From: Marvania coccoides
Lineage: Eukaryota > Chlorophyta > Trebouxiophyceae > Chlorellales > Chlorellaceae
Length of the DNA: 64,000 nucleotides
Reading direction: 5' to 3'
NCBI GenBank assembly: GCA_963854735.1
Contig: OY978099.1
Location: 1,736,001-1,800,000, forward strand
The notes below the pieces were generated by a model. That model ran no database searches and was not told where the DNA came from. It saw only the letters and a program-made list of their open reading frames with translations. Numbering within the stretch: position 1 is the first letter of the stretch; each line of letters begins with the position of its first letter. Both the position numbers and the translations under genes were made by a program. Below, piece after piece: positions 37,186-48,883 of the stretch.

Positions 37186-38771
37186 TTGAAATTTACAATG
37201 ACATTCGATTTTCAAGTAGTCCACCACTCGTCAGAGGGTAGAGATAACATTAACGTATACCCAACCTTGGGCTGTAGTTGATGCCAACGACGATTATGCA
37301 TACAACTGCCATCTCCAACTTTCGTCGTTTGAAGGTGTGGCGCATTTCATCATTAATGGCTCTCTCCTCATCAACACTACTCGCAATTTTTCAGGCGTGC
37401 TTCGAATATTTTGCAAAGCTCGAGTCACCGAATCTGGGAGTTTTATTCATTTGCGTGGTTTCATTTTTTTTTTGAGACGACTGATACACGGGAGCTGTGT
37501 GTGTATTTTCGTTGGTTAATCCAGAACCTGCCACATCGCGGCTTCGCTTAATTATTAATGATGGAATAGGGACTAAAATTAATAATATTACACTCAGCGA
37601 ACCATTATTGTTCGGCCAACAGCTGTCATACAAAATTCGATGTTGAAATAGAAAAATATGTTGCTTTACATACGGCATTATCATTTTGCGTTCAAGGATG
37701 GGACAAGATTGCTCCTATCTCGGGCATGCTGCATAAGGCCATTCATATGTTAACAGAGGCAAAATGTAGGTCAAAACTTGCTGAATGCACATGCTGTCCT
37801 TTCTTTCTGGGGGGAGAATAAATGTTTATTTTTCGAGGGCTCAAATGGGCATTTAGCTTTTCCATATCAAACCAACATTGTTCATGAAGTTGGGCATGGA
37901 TGCTTGCGCCAGTCAGCGTGTTTTCAATTGCAAGGATTAATGCCTTTCCGACAACAGATTCGGCTGAATTTGCCATCCAAATATCAGCGGAATTTTCTTG
38001 ACACACTTGCAATTTGAGCACGACCTGCAGAGTATACCCGCCACAGATTTTATTTATTGTATTTCTCGAATATGTATGAGAATAAACTCGACCGCAAAAA
38101 GGTGCTAGTTTTCCCAGATTATAGACGGGCGCTTGGCGTGCATTATGCACAAATGTTTGCGTTCCCGTAATAATACTTGGCGATGGATGTATATGGAAAC
38201 CGATCGGCATGCTCCTTGAAATGCAGACATCATGATTGCAGCTTTACAGCTTATATATATGCTTATCGTGCACGCCACTAAGCTTGGTTGCCCAGCCGCG
38301 GGACCTGTGGAAAGAGAGGGGGAAAAAAAGAGGTAAGGGAGTTACTTTTATTTTCTGGAGCGCAGGGCGTCTACAAAAATGTGGCCACTCCGCCAGTGGT
38401 TAAACAATAATAATAATTGATTGCAATAAACATAAAAATTTCTTTGCGGAGGAGGCGCATCGCGAGTTCTCTAAAAAAACAGAAGATTTTCAGAAGAGAG
38501 CATTTCGTTAACCACCGCTTGAGCCGTTGCGCATTTGAGAGGACTTCTGGGCCACTTTCAAAGGCTTGACTTTTTTTTAATGTACCCTTAAATAAGCTAA
38601 GTATTAGCGCATTTATTCTTTTTACTAAGTAGTCTTTGCTCCATCAAATTAACATGCTTTTATAAAATCAAAGGAAGCGATGTAGCAAGGCACCATTACT
38701 GCGATAGTATTGCTGAGTATATCGCTATTCCTGAATTTGTAAAACCCATGCAATGCCACTTTTATTTCTTT
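37186..38771. other. AT-rich intergenic region
   Basis: Besides the weak ORF at 37743-38210, 37270-37520 (plus strand) has a frame reading as a plausible beta-rich segment with an NTTRNFS glycosylation site and possible CTGTAG acceptor at about 37277, but no start, stop or partner exon could be assigned. Otherwise nothing is seen. Confidence 0.3.
37743..38210 (-). CDS. Hypothetical ORF, low confidence
   Basis: 155 codons starting MPIGFHIHPSPSIITGTQT. The translation has mixed composition, a few cysteines and no membrane segment, signal peptide or motif that I recognise. It could be an exon of a small gene or chance. A pseudogene fragment lies just downstream on the same strand. Listed because it is the longest frame in this otherwise empty 1.5 kb. 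Confidence 0.2.
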   Translation of the reverse strand: MPIGFHIHPSPSIITGTQTFVHNARQAPVYNLGKLAPFCGRVYSHTYSRNTINKICGGYTLQVVLKLQVCQENSADIWMANSAESVVGKALILAIENTLTGASIHAQLHEQCWFDMEKLNAHLSPRKINIYSPPRKKGQHVHSASFDLHFASVNI

Positions 38772-40422
38772 TTAAACCTTGGCCATGGCCCGCTCAATGT
38801 CGTCCAGCGACTTGCCTTTGGTCTCCACCACGGCCGCCTTCACAAAAGCCACTGTGATTAAACACACAGCAGCAAAGAAGGTGTACACTCCTGCTACGCC
38901 CACCAAGTTGACCGCCCCCAGGAACGCCTGTCCTATCACAAAGTTGCACACCCAATGGGAGCCCATGGCCAGCGCCACCGCTCGCCCCCTCACCTTTGCG
39001 GGCGTAATCTCAGGCACCAACAGCCCTGGCACGGGGCCAGCGCCAAATGCAAACGCCAGAATGAAGGCCAGGGTGCCAAACAGAGTGATGGGCCCGGCGA
39101 TGGACGCCAGCGCTGGCAGCGTGAGGCCTGCTGCCATGGCCAGCATCGCCACTCCCATGCCAGTAAAGCTGGCGGTCAGCAGCTGCTTGCGCCCTGCTCG
39201 GTCCATCAGCCCCGCGGCCACCACGGTGCCCGCCACATTCACTGCGCCCACGGCTGCGCTGGCCAGGGCCCCGTTGGCCACCCCCGCCTTGGCAAACACC
39301 GCTGACGAGTAGTACACTACGGCGTTGATGCCAGAAAACTGCTGGAGAAGGAACATGACGGCGCCGATCCGCGCCCCACGGGAGGCAAAGACCTCGCCCC
39401 AGGTGGCCTCAGCCCTGGGCGTTCCAGAGCCTCCCTCCCCTCCAAGCTGCGCCATGCCAGCGGGGCCCCACAGCCGCACCGCGGTGGCCTCTGCGTCTGC
39501 CCTGCGCCCCTTGAGAGCCAGCCAGGTGGGACTCTCTGGGCAACCCAGCATGCCCAGGGCCAGCAGCGCAGCAGGCACAGCAGACAGCGCAAACATTGAG
39601 CGCCAGGCCTGCGCAGGCAGCGCCACGTTGACCACCAGCGCTCCCAGGATGCCCAGGCAAATCAGCAGCTGGTTGACGGAGCCCAGGGTGCCGCGCAGCC
39701 GGGTGGGGGCAATTTCGCTGATGTACAGCGGCACCAGCGCTGAGCTCAAGCCGATGCCCAGGCCCACAAGGACGCGGCCCAGCAGGATGGAGTTGGGACC
39801 AGTGGCGGCGGCGCATACCAGGGCCCCAGCCAGCAGCGGCACCGCATCCAGCAGGAATGCCACTCGCCTGCCCACCGAGTCTGCCAGGCCGCTGCCGCCC
39901 AGAGAGCCGACTGCAGCGCCGGCCAGAGAGCTGCTGACCACCTGCACAAATGGATGAAATGCTTGCTTGACATTGGGGTTTCATCAGAATAATAACAGGG
40001 TTAAGTTGGTTAAGAGCGCTGGCTGTGCTCACCAGGCCCTGCAGCTTTGTGTTGCCGGCAAATCCCAAGTCAGCGGCAATGGCTTCCAGGGGGCCGTTCA
40101 CGACGCCAAGGTGGAACCCGAAGGCAAAGGCACCGCACCCAGCGACGGCCACCGCTGCCAGGACTGGGAGGAGCGACGGCTCTGCGGGCGATGATGCCAG
40201 CAGGGCAGGGTGTGCATCGTCAGCTGCCGCTCGGACGTATACATGCCCACGGCTGGTGATGCCATCCATCGACATATCTTTGGGGTCTTTTCGGCGCAAT
40301 GCAGGCTGCTGCATTCCCCAGGAGGAGCGAGAAGGAAGGACCGGCCGGTGGGTGAGGGTGGAGTTGGGGCGGGTCAGGCAAACTGTCTGGCGCGCTATAC
40401 TGGTGGGAGGGAATGTTGGCAT
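38772..40422 (-). CDS. pGlcT: Plastidic glucose transporter (MFS sugar porter)
   Basis: Two exons: 40422-40033, ending CTG|GTGAGC, and 39941-38772 after TTTGTGCAG, giving about 519 residues. The first 65 or so residues are rich in Ser/Arg/Thr/Pro, fitting a plastid transit peptide. The transporter begins AVAVAGCGAFAFGFHLGVVNGPL; the junction reads KLQGL|VVSSSLAGAAVGSLGGSGLAD, very close to plant plastid-envelope glucose exporters. Sugar-porter signatures are present: DSVGRR, LLGRVLVGLGIGLSSALVPLYISEIAPTRLRGTLGSVNQL, FLLQQFSGINAVVYYSS, DRAGRK and PEITPAKVRGRAVAL. Twelve membrane spans are expected. Its role is exporting glucose from starch breakdown across the inner plastid envelope. A GC-rich gene, in sharp contrast to the island on its left. 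Confidence 0.85.
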
Positions 40423-40866
40423 CGATTTAATGCCAAGTACTTGGACTTGGCTTCAGTGAGGGAAAAAAGCGTGATCTTTCGGAATAAAATTCAAAATAAC
40501 TATTATTGCTAGCGAAACCCTGTGTTTACTTCTTTTAGCTGCAGAAAATAGCTCGTGATACTATACTTTGTTTTATTAAATTAGTAAACTAAAGGTTCGG
40601 TGATTAGGGGTTTTATGTTGTTCCTGGCAAATTTTAATTTCGTCTCCTTCTCCTCTCTGGATGTCCTTCAGTTCATTTTCCAACCATATATGCATGCATC
40701 AAAGCTTTACGATTAAAGACAAATGCACAAGACAGGAACAGGGAAATGATGTCTGCCGCACAGGTGCACACTGGTCCACCGCAGCTCCGCCTCCATCTCA
40801 GCAGCAGCCAAACCTCCAAGAATTGCCATTGATGACCTAGTTGCTGCGTCACTACTATCCATGCAC

Positions 40867-41935
40867 TCAATCATCGCTCTCGCTGTCGTCGTCTGCATTT
40901 TCTTCCTCTTCCTCCGCCTCCACAGCTTTGTCCCAGTCCTTCATTTTGCTGCCGCCTTGGAGCCCAGTGAAGCCTTTCTGCAACACAGCCCATCCTGCCT
41001 CGCCTCCTTCGTCGTCGCTATCGATGCCACCACCAGGCGCCTGCACCGCAGCAGCAGCTCTGGCAGAGGGCACCACAGCCTCGCCCTGCGCTGCATTCCC
41101 CCGTGCGCCCCGCAGCTCCGCCAGGAAACTGGCTTTCCCCAGCTTTGCAGCCTTAGCCCTGCTGCCCGTCACCTCTTCAGCCTCCCTCACGCGCCGCTGG
41201 GCCTTGGCAACGGCGTTGAACAGCCGCACCACACCCCGGGTGGCCGTCTTCTGCAGCGCCTTCTCGCGGACATCGGCTGCTGGGTCGTCCCCCTTTCTTT
41301 TGGGCACCACATGGCCCCTCTGCCGCATCTCCTGACGCAGCCTCTTGGCAGCCCGGTCGGCCTTGGCCTGCGCCTCCCCCTCGGCCTTGTGAGCGGCGAT
41401 GGACTTGCTGGAGGCTAGAATGGGCGCGGCCAGCGCGCGCGGTCCTGCCTCTGAGCCCTCCATGATGCGGGCAAAAGCTCGTGCAAAAGCGTCAGCCTTG
41501 CCGCCCTCAAGGAACCCCCGCTGCTGCTGCTGTTGCTGACGGGCAGCTGCAGTTTGTGGGCCCTCCATGTCTTCCTCCTCTCCTTCGTCGCTGCTGCTTG
41601 CGGCACCCTTCCCCTCTTCGTCCTCCTCCCCCATACTTTCATTTTCCTGCAAGTCAGCGTCAAGGTCGCTCTCCTCTTCGCCGCTCCCAAGCTCGCTGCC
41701 CTCCTCTCCTTCTTCCTCCTCCTCCTCGTCCTCTTCTGAAGATACTTCTGAGGATTCCTGCTCAGCTTCGCTGCCGCTTTCACCTTCCCTGAAGTCAGGG
41801 ACTTCTGCAAAAGCACAGGTAGGAGGGGGTAAATTTTCAGCTGTGTGATAATGCTGTCAGCTGCGCGGCAATTTCCTCACCTGCAGGGTCGATGTCAATG
41901 TCTTTTGACAGGATTTTATTGATGGCAGCCTCCAT
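40867..41935 (-). CDS. RRP15: RRP15-like ribosome biogenesis protein
   Basis: Exon 1 (41935-41881; MEAAINKILSKDIDIDPA) ends GCAG|GTGAGG, and exon 2 (41804-40867) follows GCTTTTGCAG in frame, giving 330 residues. The N-terminal third is very acidic with Ser/Glu runs. The conserved Rrp15 core includes FARAFARIMEG, AAPILASSKSIAAHK, LQKTATRGVVRLFNAVAKAQ (the TRGVVxLFNAVxxxQ signature) and GWAVLQKGFTGLQGGSKMKDWDK near the end. It is a nucleolar factor for early 60S and 5.8S/25S rRNA maturation. It is head to head with HISN5, 313 bp apart. The family call is firm from the core and WDK motifs; function is from family knowledge. Confidence 0.8.
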
Positions 41936-42248
41936 TTATGAGCAATTCACACAGATGCTTCTTGATTTTATATGGCAAGTCGCACGCACGCCTCTTCCAG
42001 CTGCGTAACGTAAACAAACGATCCAAATTGGCAATAACAAGAATGTATGCAATATAAAAAGGCGCTGGACGAAGTGTTTTGGCAAATAATACAAATTTTA
42101 GAATTTGTTTTTCTCTCTCTAAAAAAAACCGTTTTATCTATTATATTTGCGATTTGAGGACTATATATAATTGACTCAGGGCCTGCGGGCGTTCCCCCTC
42201 CCTGTAACCAACATTATATTATTTTTTGCATCTCTCAATTTTAATTTC
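41936..42248. promoter_or_regulatory. Bidirectional promoter region between RRP15 and HISN5
   Basis: 313 bp separate the two opposite start codons. The DNA is AT-rich with TTATATTTG and CTATATATAATTG near 42140-42170, TATA-like facing HISN5. Shared control is inferred from the layout. Confidence 0.4.
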
Positions 42249-43104
42249 ATGTTGAAAGCCGCAACCTTCTCCTCCGGGGCACAAGTGGGACAGTCCAAGT
42301 GTCCCGTCTGGAGTTCGCGGATCCCCACGAGCAGTCACGCACGGGCGTCTCGACCAATGCGCACCGCTGCTAGCGCCGGCGGCAATGGTACAACCACAGG
42401 CAAGTTTTGGCTCGCTAAGTCGAGGTGCTTTCTGAAATTATAAATTCGTTAACCATTGTAATTCCATGTTTTATTCCCTCCCGAAAACAATACGATGCTG
42501 CGCTGCAGACCGCGTGGCCACCGTCCGGCGCCAAACCAAGGAGACCTCGGTGGAGGTGACAGTCAACCTGGACGGCACTGGGCAGTGCTCCTCCCGCAGC
42601 CAGATCCCATTCCTGGACCACATGATGGACCAGCTGGCCTCCCACGGCCTTTTTGACGTCACCGTTGAGGCGCAGGGCGACACCTGGATTGACGACCACC
42701 ACACCAACGAAGACATAGCGCTGGCGCTGGGGACGGCGCTGGCGCAGGCGCTGGGCGACCGAAAAGGCATCCACCGCTTTGGCGACTTCTCTGCGCCCCT
42801 TGACGAGGCGCTGGTCCACGTTGTGTTGGATCTCTCAGGGCGGCCACACCTCTCCTGTGACCTGCAGCTGCCCACCGAGCGCATCGGCAAGTACGAGACG
42901 CAGCTGGTGGAGCACTTTTTCCAGTCCCTGGTCAACACCAGCGGCATGACGCTGCACATTCGGCAGCTGGCAGGAAAAAATTCTCACCACATTGTGGAGG
43001 CCACGTTCAAAGCGCTTGCCAGAGCACTGCGCAAGGCGTGCGAGGAAGACCCGCGGCGGGCAGGCACAGTGGCGTCCTCCAAAGGCGTGCTCACGCAGCA
43101 GTAG
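42249..43104 (+). CDS. HISN5: Imidazoleglycerol-phosphate dehydratase, plastid-targeted
   Basis: Exon 1 (42249-42399, or ending 42387) encodes a Ser/Thr/Arg-rich plastid transit peptide. Exon 2 (42509-43104) starts after GCGCTGCAG with [17 protein letters not shown]. The product is about 248 residues. Catalytic signatures are complete: [29 protein letters not shown] (manganese-binding His/Glu cluster), [23 protein letters not shown] and [17 protein letters not shown]. It dehydrates imidazole-glycerol phosphate to imidazole-acetol phosphate in histidine synthesis. The exon 1 donor is either GC-AG (CACAG|GCAAGT, good consensus) or a weak GT (AATG|GTACAA); both keep phase. TTGTAAATATTG about 30 bases after the stop fits the green-algal TGTAA polyadenylation signal. 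Confidence 0.92.
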
Positions 43105-43382
43105 GCCATTTTTTGTGTGGTATATTTCTGGCGCTTGTAAATATTGTTTTTGCAGCATGCATGGGGCGCAGGGCATGAAGCTGTGCTCCAGACAACAAAG
43201 AGGCACGTGGGCACTCCAATGCATTCACAAATCTATCTATAGGAGGAGAAAAAGGGGGGTGCTGCTGCAGCTCAAAAGAAAGAGGGCTTTCAAAAGCGTA
43301 GAGAGTTCGAGAAAGAGTTGGCGGTTGGCCAACGCTGCATAGTTTTTTGTTGTTTTTGCCATCAAAACACCAGGCTGGGATC

Positions 43383-44835
43383 ATGTTCTTCGGGGGCGGC
43401 GGATTCCCCGGGGGATTCCCGGGCTTTGGCGGAGGGATGCCTGGAGGGATGCCCGGGATGTCAAGAGAGGGGAACACAAACAGCACTCGTTATTACGAGA
43501 TCCTGGGGGTAAGCAAGGATGCCAGCGATGCGGAGGTCAAAAAGGCGCACAGGAAGCTGGCTTTGAAGTATCACCCAGACAAAGGTGAGAGACATCACAT
43601 TTATTGTTGCTGGGCAATCGAATACTGTCGCCAGTTGCGCCTTCCTGCTTGTTTTCATGTGTACTGCCAAAAAGTGCATTTTGCATTCCAATGAGCGGTC
43701 TTTCTCTGCTGCAGGTGGTGACCAGGAGAAATTCAAGGAGATCAACGAGGCCTACGAGGTGCTGCGCGACCCTGAGAAGCGCCAGATTTACGACCAGTAC
43801 GGCGAGGATGCGGTGAAGGACGGCATGACCGGCGGCGGCGGCGGCGGCGGTCACGACATTTTCGACCTGTTTGGGATGGGCGGCAGCGGTCGACGCGGCC
43901 CCCCTCGCGAGCGCCGCTCCGAAGACGTTGTGCACCGCGTCAAGGTGGGACTCGATGAGTTGTACAAGGGCAGCACCCGCAAGCTGCAGCTGACCCGCAG
44001 CGTCAAGTGCAGCGGGTGCGGCGGCAGGGGTAGCAAGAGCGGCAAGGACTACAAGTGCGCCACCTGCAACGGCTCAGGCAGAGAGATCAAGTTGCGGGCC
44101 ATCGGCCCCGGCATGATGCAGCAGATCCAGCAGGTGTGCTCCACGTGCAGCGGCACCGGGCGCCCCATCCCTGCATCAGACCGCTGCGGCAGCTGCTCCT
44201 CGCGCGGCATGGTGCCCGAGAAGAAGATCTTCGAGGTGCACGTGGAGCCTGGCATGCGGTCCGGCTCCAAGGTGCTGTTCCGCGGCGAGGCCGGCTCTGA
44301 GGCGCCTGACATTTTGCCTGGCGACGTCATCTTCGTGCTGGAGCAGCGCGAGCACCCCGAGTTCAAGCGCATCGGCACCGATATGTTCCTGGAGAAGAAC
44401 GTGGGGCTGGTGGACGCGCTGACCGGCGCTCACTTCCACATTCCCACGCTGGACGGCCGTGCGCTGGAGGTGACCTCGGCAGGGCAGGTCATCAAGCCGG
44501 ACGACTGGATGTGCATCCGTGGCGAGGGCATGCCGGTGCAGGGGCGGCCCTACGAGAAGGGCAATCTCTACATCCACTTCACCGTGGAATTCCCAGAGTC
44601 GGTGAACGAGGAGCAGGCGGCGGCGCTGAGGGCTGCGTTCGGTCCTGCTGCCAACGGGGTGGCGCCCATGGAGGCGGAGCACATCGAGGAGGTGGCTCTG
44701 GCCCCCGTGGAGGACATTGAGGGCGAGATCAAGGCGCGGCGGGAGTGGGAGAAGCGATCTGGGGCAGCGGCGTACCACAGCGACTCTGACGAGGACATGC
44801 CTAGGGGACAGCGTGTCAGCTGCGCACAGCAGTGA
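43383..44835 (+). CDS. Type I DnaJ (Hsp40) co-chaperone, farnesylated
   Basis: Exon 1 (43383-43584) ends GACAAAG|GTGAGA and exon 2 (43715-44835) follows TCTGCTGCAG; they join as HPDKGGDQEKF, giving 440 residues. Order: an unusual Gly/Phe/Met/Pro-rich leader (about 32 residues), J-domain with HPD, a Gly-rich linker, four zinc-binding repeats ([32 protein letters not shown]), two substrate-binding beta domains, and a C-terminus VSCAQQ. CAQQ is the CaaX box typical of plant cytosolic DnaJ homologues, so farnesylation and partial membrane association are expected. It stimulates Hsp70 ATPase and delivers unfolded clients. It begins 278 bp after the HISN5 stop on the same strand. Confidence 0.93.
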
Positions 44836-45365
44836 TGATGCCAACCTTCTCTCTGATTTTGGCTTTGATTTGCAGCCGTGCAGAAACATAAGAAAATTTA
44901 TCCGGAGAATTTCCTGCGTTTAGCTTTTTCATTTCTTGTTTCAGGTTCTATGATTCTTTCCCCCTCTTTGCCTTTGCCTTCTTTCTAATTACTTAAGGGC
45001 TGGCCATGTACGTTTTCGGGCTCGGCTCTGATCGCTGCCGTCTGCCGCCCTCTGTGCCACACATAAGAGCTAGTTACATCTTATCAATACCAATGCATAT
45101 CTACATACGGCTTCAATTCTTCTTTCTACCCCATGTAATGTTTGCCTGTGACCGTTAGGGAGAGTGAACTTTTGCTGCCGTAGATTTTTAAGATTGCACA
45201 CGCTGCTTGCAATTATTGCTTGTGTCACTGTCACAAACGCGGTGTCGGGGGAGTGCCCTTGGGGTCGAGCGTCGGCAGGATGGGGCTGCGAATTTACAAC
45301 ATGATGTTGCAACTACTCTCTTTCCTCCAAAAATACCTCCACCTTTTCTTTCTGTCATTTCTTCT

Positions 45366-47781
45366 TTAGTTCGTCACCGCCAGCATGTCCATGCTCTTGC
45401 TCTTGCCTGCCGCAAACAGCACGCTGCCGTCTGCGTTCCACTTGGCGTCGTGGTACATCTGCACGGGTCTGCTGTCCGGCCACGGCACATCGACAGGGGA
45501 CAGGGTGGGCGCCGCAGCGTCCTCCAGGCCCATAATGAACAGCCCGGGCATTGCGCTGACGACGGCGGCCTTCCCGCCTGGGGCCACCGCCACACGCACC
45601 ACCACCTGGTTGGATACGTTGGTGACCGACAGCGGTTCTCTGCCCGGCATGCGGACGTCCCACACCCGCACGCATCGGTCGGTGCTGCCAGACACCAGCA
45701 GGTGGTCCCCAGCGCAGTCAATGGCCGTGATGATGGCAGTGGCAGCGCAGGGCTCTCCCCCCTTGGCGGGGTCGACCTGCCCCAGCGCCGCCACCTTGGC
45801 AGACTGGCGCAGGTCCCACAGAAACAGGCGGCTGTCGCGCGCCCCGGAAGCAAAGGTTCCTTTGGGCACCAAGCGGTTGAGCGCAGTGATGTAGTCAGAG
45901 TGCCCCACGAACGTCTGCATATGAGATAGAGACTGCAGCGGCGCCCCTGAGCCTGCGTCCCAGTACTGCACGACCACGGTGCCAGGCATGGCAGCGCCGT
46001 GCTGTTGCGCAAGCGTCTCGGCAGTGAGGAAGCCTGTGGTGTCTGAGAGGCAGCGCAGGCAGGAGGCCTGCACTTCCCGGGACTGATATTCCACCGAGTA
46101 GGCCCCACCAGGGCCCACAGACAGCGCAGCCAGACAGAATTTGGGGGTTTTGGGGTCCAGCGCCATGGTGCCCATCCCAAACACGCGACCCAGCCCCGCG
46201 TGGTAGTCCAGAGTCGTCAACGTCCTGCAGAACAAAACGCGGGTTTTTGAAAATGCGGAAATCTCAAAGAGATGCAAACCAAGTTAGTTTATTGTGTCGA
46301 GTCAGCCACAACAAAGCTCTCCGCCATTCTTACTTTCCCCGCGGCTCCAAGGTTACGGCCTGCACTTGGTGGCCGTCCTCCCCCCACACAATCACAGCCC
46401 CATCCTTGCCAGATGAAAACACGTGGCGGCGCATGGGGTCGTGGGTCAGACTGAACACGCTGTCGCTGTGGCCGGGGAGGGAAAACAGCGGCTGCAGCTT
46501 GGAGTCGGGGCGCAGCGGCGACACAGCCCCCGCAGAGATGGACAGCGGCAGGGATGCAGTGGCGAAGGGTGCCGAGACCGCCCTTGGGCCTGCCCACCCC
46601 AGCGCTTCTTTTATGTAGTTGATGTCGTACTGGTACTCCTCGCTGTCTGCCGCTGCCAGCGCGGCTTGGAGGTTGGCGATACCGGGAGGGGACACTCTGG
46701 TGTTGAACTGCACCCGTTTGGCGTTCAAATATTGGGAATAAATTAAACTGCTTCAAGCCATCGGGGTTCGATTAATTCTTTCTCACCGTGATGTGGCACA
46801 GCTCTGCGATCTTGCCCAGGGTGGTGATGGCTGCCGCCCTCTGCGCCGGCTCCCTCAGCATCTTGCTCAACGTGGTGATGGCGCCCTCCAGCCGGATGAT
46901 GTCCACAAACGCCAGCCCAGCAAACGCCTCTGCCTGCACGTAAAACTCAGTGCGCAGAGCGCCAGAGGGGCGCTTTGCCGCGAGGTGCTTCAGCAGCAGG
47001 GGTACCACGGCGTCCCGGATGGCGTCCTTGAAGCTCTGGCTCACGTGTGCCAGCAGTGTGACATAAGGGATCTGTAGGCGACGGAGATGAAAAAAGAAAG
47101 GGAAGAAGAAATGAAAATTAACTAGACATGTTGAAATACTCATGTTTCGCTGCAATGCGCAAGCTGGTACTGCGTCAGCACATCAGCACTTGCCACGCCT
47201 TGAGTTTGGCCCACCAGGCTGGGGTCCACCGCCACCTCCAGCCACGCCTCAACAAAGGCACGGAACACGGGGTCGGACTTTCGCTGGGCATCAGGCTGCG
47301 CCGCAGAAGTGGACCACGCCATCTCCTCCAAATGGCGGGCCACCTGCTCGGCGTCATCGCTGAACTTGGCGGCGCGCAGGGTGTCGACAAAACTGCGCTT
47401 CATCTCAGGGGTGGAGGGGCGCGGCGCAGCCGCAGGCTGACCTGCTTCTTCAGCGGGCCTGGCGGGGACGGGAGCAGGCGGAGGCGAGACCGTGGTTTCT
47501 CGAGCAGCAGCAGCAGCGTGGTTGGGCGTCGGCGCTGAGGAACGATTTGCTGCCGATGGGCTGGGGGACAGCACCGATGCGGGCAGGCCATTCACGCTCA
47601 CATGGTCGGTGATACGTTTGCGATGAAATGCCAGGGGCGACAGTGAGGCCTGTGCACACTTGCGTGAATTTTTATTATTATTTTAAAACCAGTTTGATTT
47701 TCAGCACCTGAGGATCGTGAGCAGCTCAGCCGCTATAGGAACCTCATCTGGCGGGACTTCGAGCTCAATTTTTATCTTCAT
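45366..47781 (-). CDS. WD40-repeat protein with N-terminal helical (MIF4G/ARM-like) region
   Basis: At least five exons. A likely first exon starts at 47781 (MKIKIELEVPPDEVPIAAELL). A second runs from about 47640 to 47150 with a Pro/Ala-rich linker; its two junctions are unsure. Exon 47071-46787 (ends ACG|GTGAGA) encodes IPYVTLLAHVSQSF to AELCHIT, an alpha-helical stretch resembling eIF4G-type MIF4G or armadillo repeats (ITTLSKMLREP, AAITTLGKIAELC). Exon 46707-46334 (ends AA|GTAAGA) holds FSLPGHSDSVFSLTHDPMRRHVFSSGKDGAVIVW, a WD repeat. Exon 46224-45366 adds repeats with TFVGHSDYITALN, ASGARDSRLFLWDLR and VSGSTDRCVRVWDVR. It is probably a scaffold; no pathway is assigned. It is convergent with the DnaJ gene. 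Confidence 0.7.
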
Positions 47782-48883
47782 TTTTTACTGTCTTCCCCAC
47801 TCTATATGTTGCTAAAACAAAGTAACAAAAAGGTTGACGTTTCGAGTGATCAGTGATCAAGAGAGGATTTCTCTCGGTAATGCCAAAGCCAGAGTGGGAC
47901 AATGGGGTCGAGTTAAAGAATTTAAATAGTGGGAATTAATAATAAGGGAGAAGGGACGAGGCTCTCAAATTTTTTGCTCCATGGGGGGTGGAAAATTTTC
48001 ATGAGGGAAGATAGACAGGCAGACTGGGGCCCACCGGTTTATTCTGCTGTGGGGGAGGCTACTTAGCCATATCGGCTCCACAGGCTAGAAGATGCAATGA
48101 GCGCTTCATTCATTGAGTGGCCGACAACAGCGAGGGGCGGGAATGAGCCGATTGCCGGCAGCCCATCCTGCATGGGTGCTCCGAACTGAAGCTGGGGCCC
48201 ATGATAACCTTAGCAGCTCTCAGTGGGATTAAGGACCCATGGTGGGATGCGGGAAAAATAAACTAAACAGCAAACTGTTTACGAAGAAATGCTCAACCCC
48301 GCTGACCAAAAAAAGGCATTCAAAAGCAGATGTCATATATTTTAAACTACCGTTCAGCGATTCCGTCACATTTGTGGACAGCATGCAAATTAAATTGCAG
48401 CCAGCCAGCTCAGTGCTTTTCCCCGTTAGGGTATCAGTTGCAGCCTGAGGGCCCGGCTGGCTTGAATTATGCAGAAGTATGATTTTCAGGGATCGTTTTA
48501 ATGTACGCTGTGTGCGCGTTGGGCCATTGTGATGAGCCCAGAATGTGAATGATATAAAAAAATATTTATTGTAGATCATATTTCGTGTAATGTTTTTTTC
48601 CAGAGGCTCGCCATTTCGAGCTTTCTCTTTTGGGATTGAACTCTGACAAATGCGACAAATTTTTCGACTTCGAGCAACTGCGAAATGACGGCTTAAGTCA
48701 ACGCATTTGCAGGGCGCAATGACCGAAATTAGTCCGTCTCTCCTCCTAGAACTTTATATATAGTTCAGAGCGCCAGAAAAAATCGGTTTGTTTGTAGCGC
48801 ATGCCCACGGCATGTTTGTTAGCCAGTTTGCGCGAAATGTAAAGGGATATTTTTACATTTCACTAGAACGAACTAGATTAGCC
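47782..48883. other. Intergenic region between the WD40 gene and HAP2
   Basis: About 1.1 kb with no supported gene. It is moderately AT-rich and serves as the divergent upstream region of both neighbours. A TATATATAG sequence at about 48755-48765 could be a TATA box about 120 bp before the HAP2 start. Confidence 0.4.

Noticed and set aside
44176..44889. 237-codon minus-strand frame opposite the DnaJ gene
   Set aside because: Shadow of the strongly supported DnaJ frame; Leu/Arg/His-rich as expected for antisense of GC-rich coding DNA.
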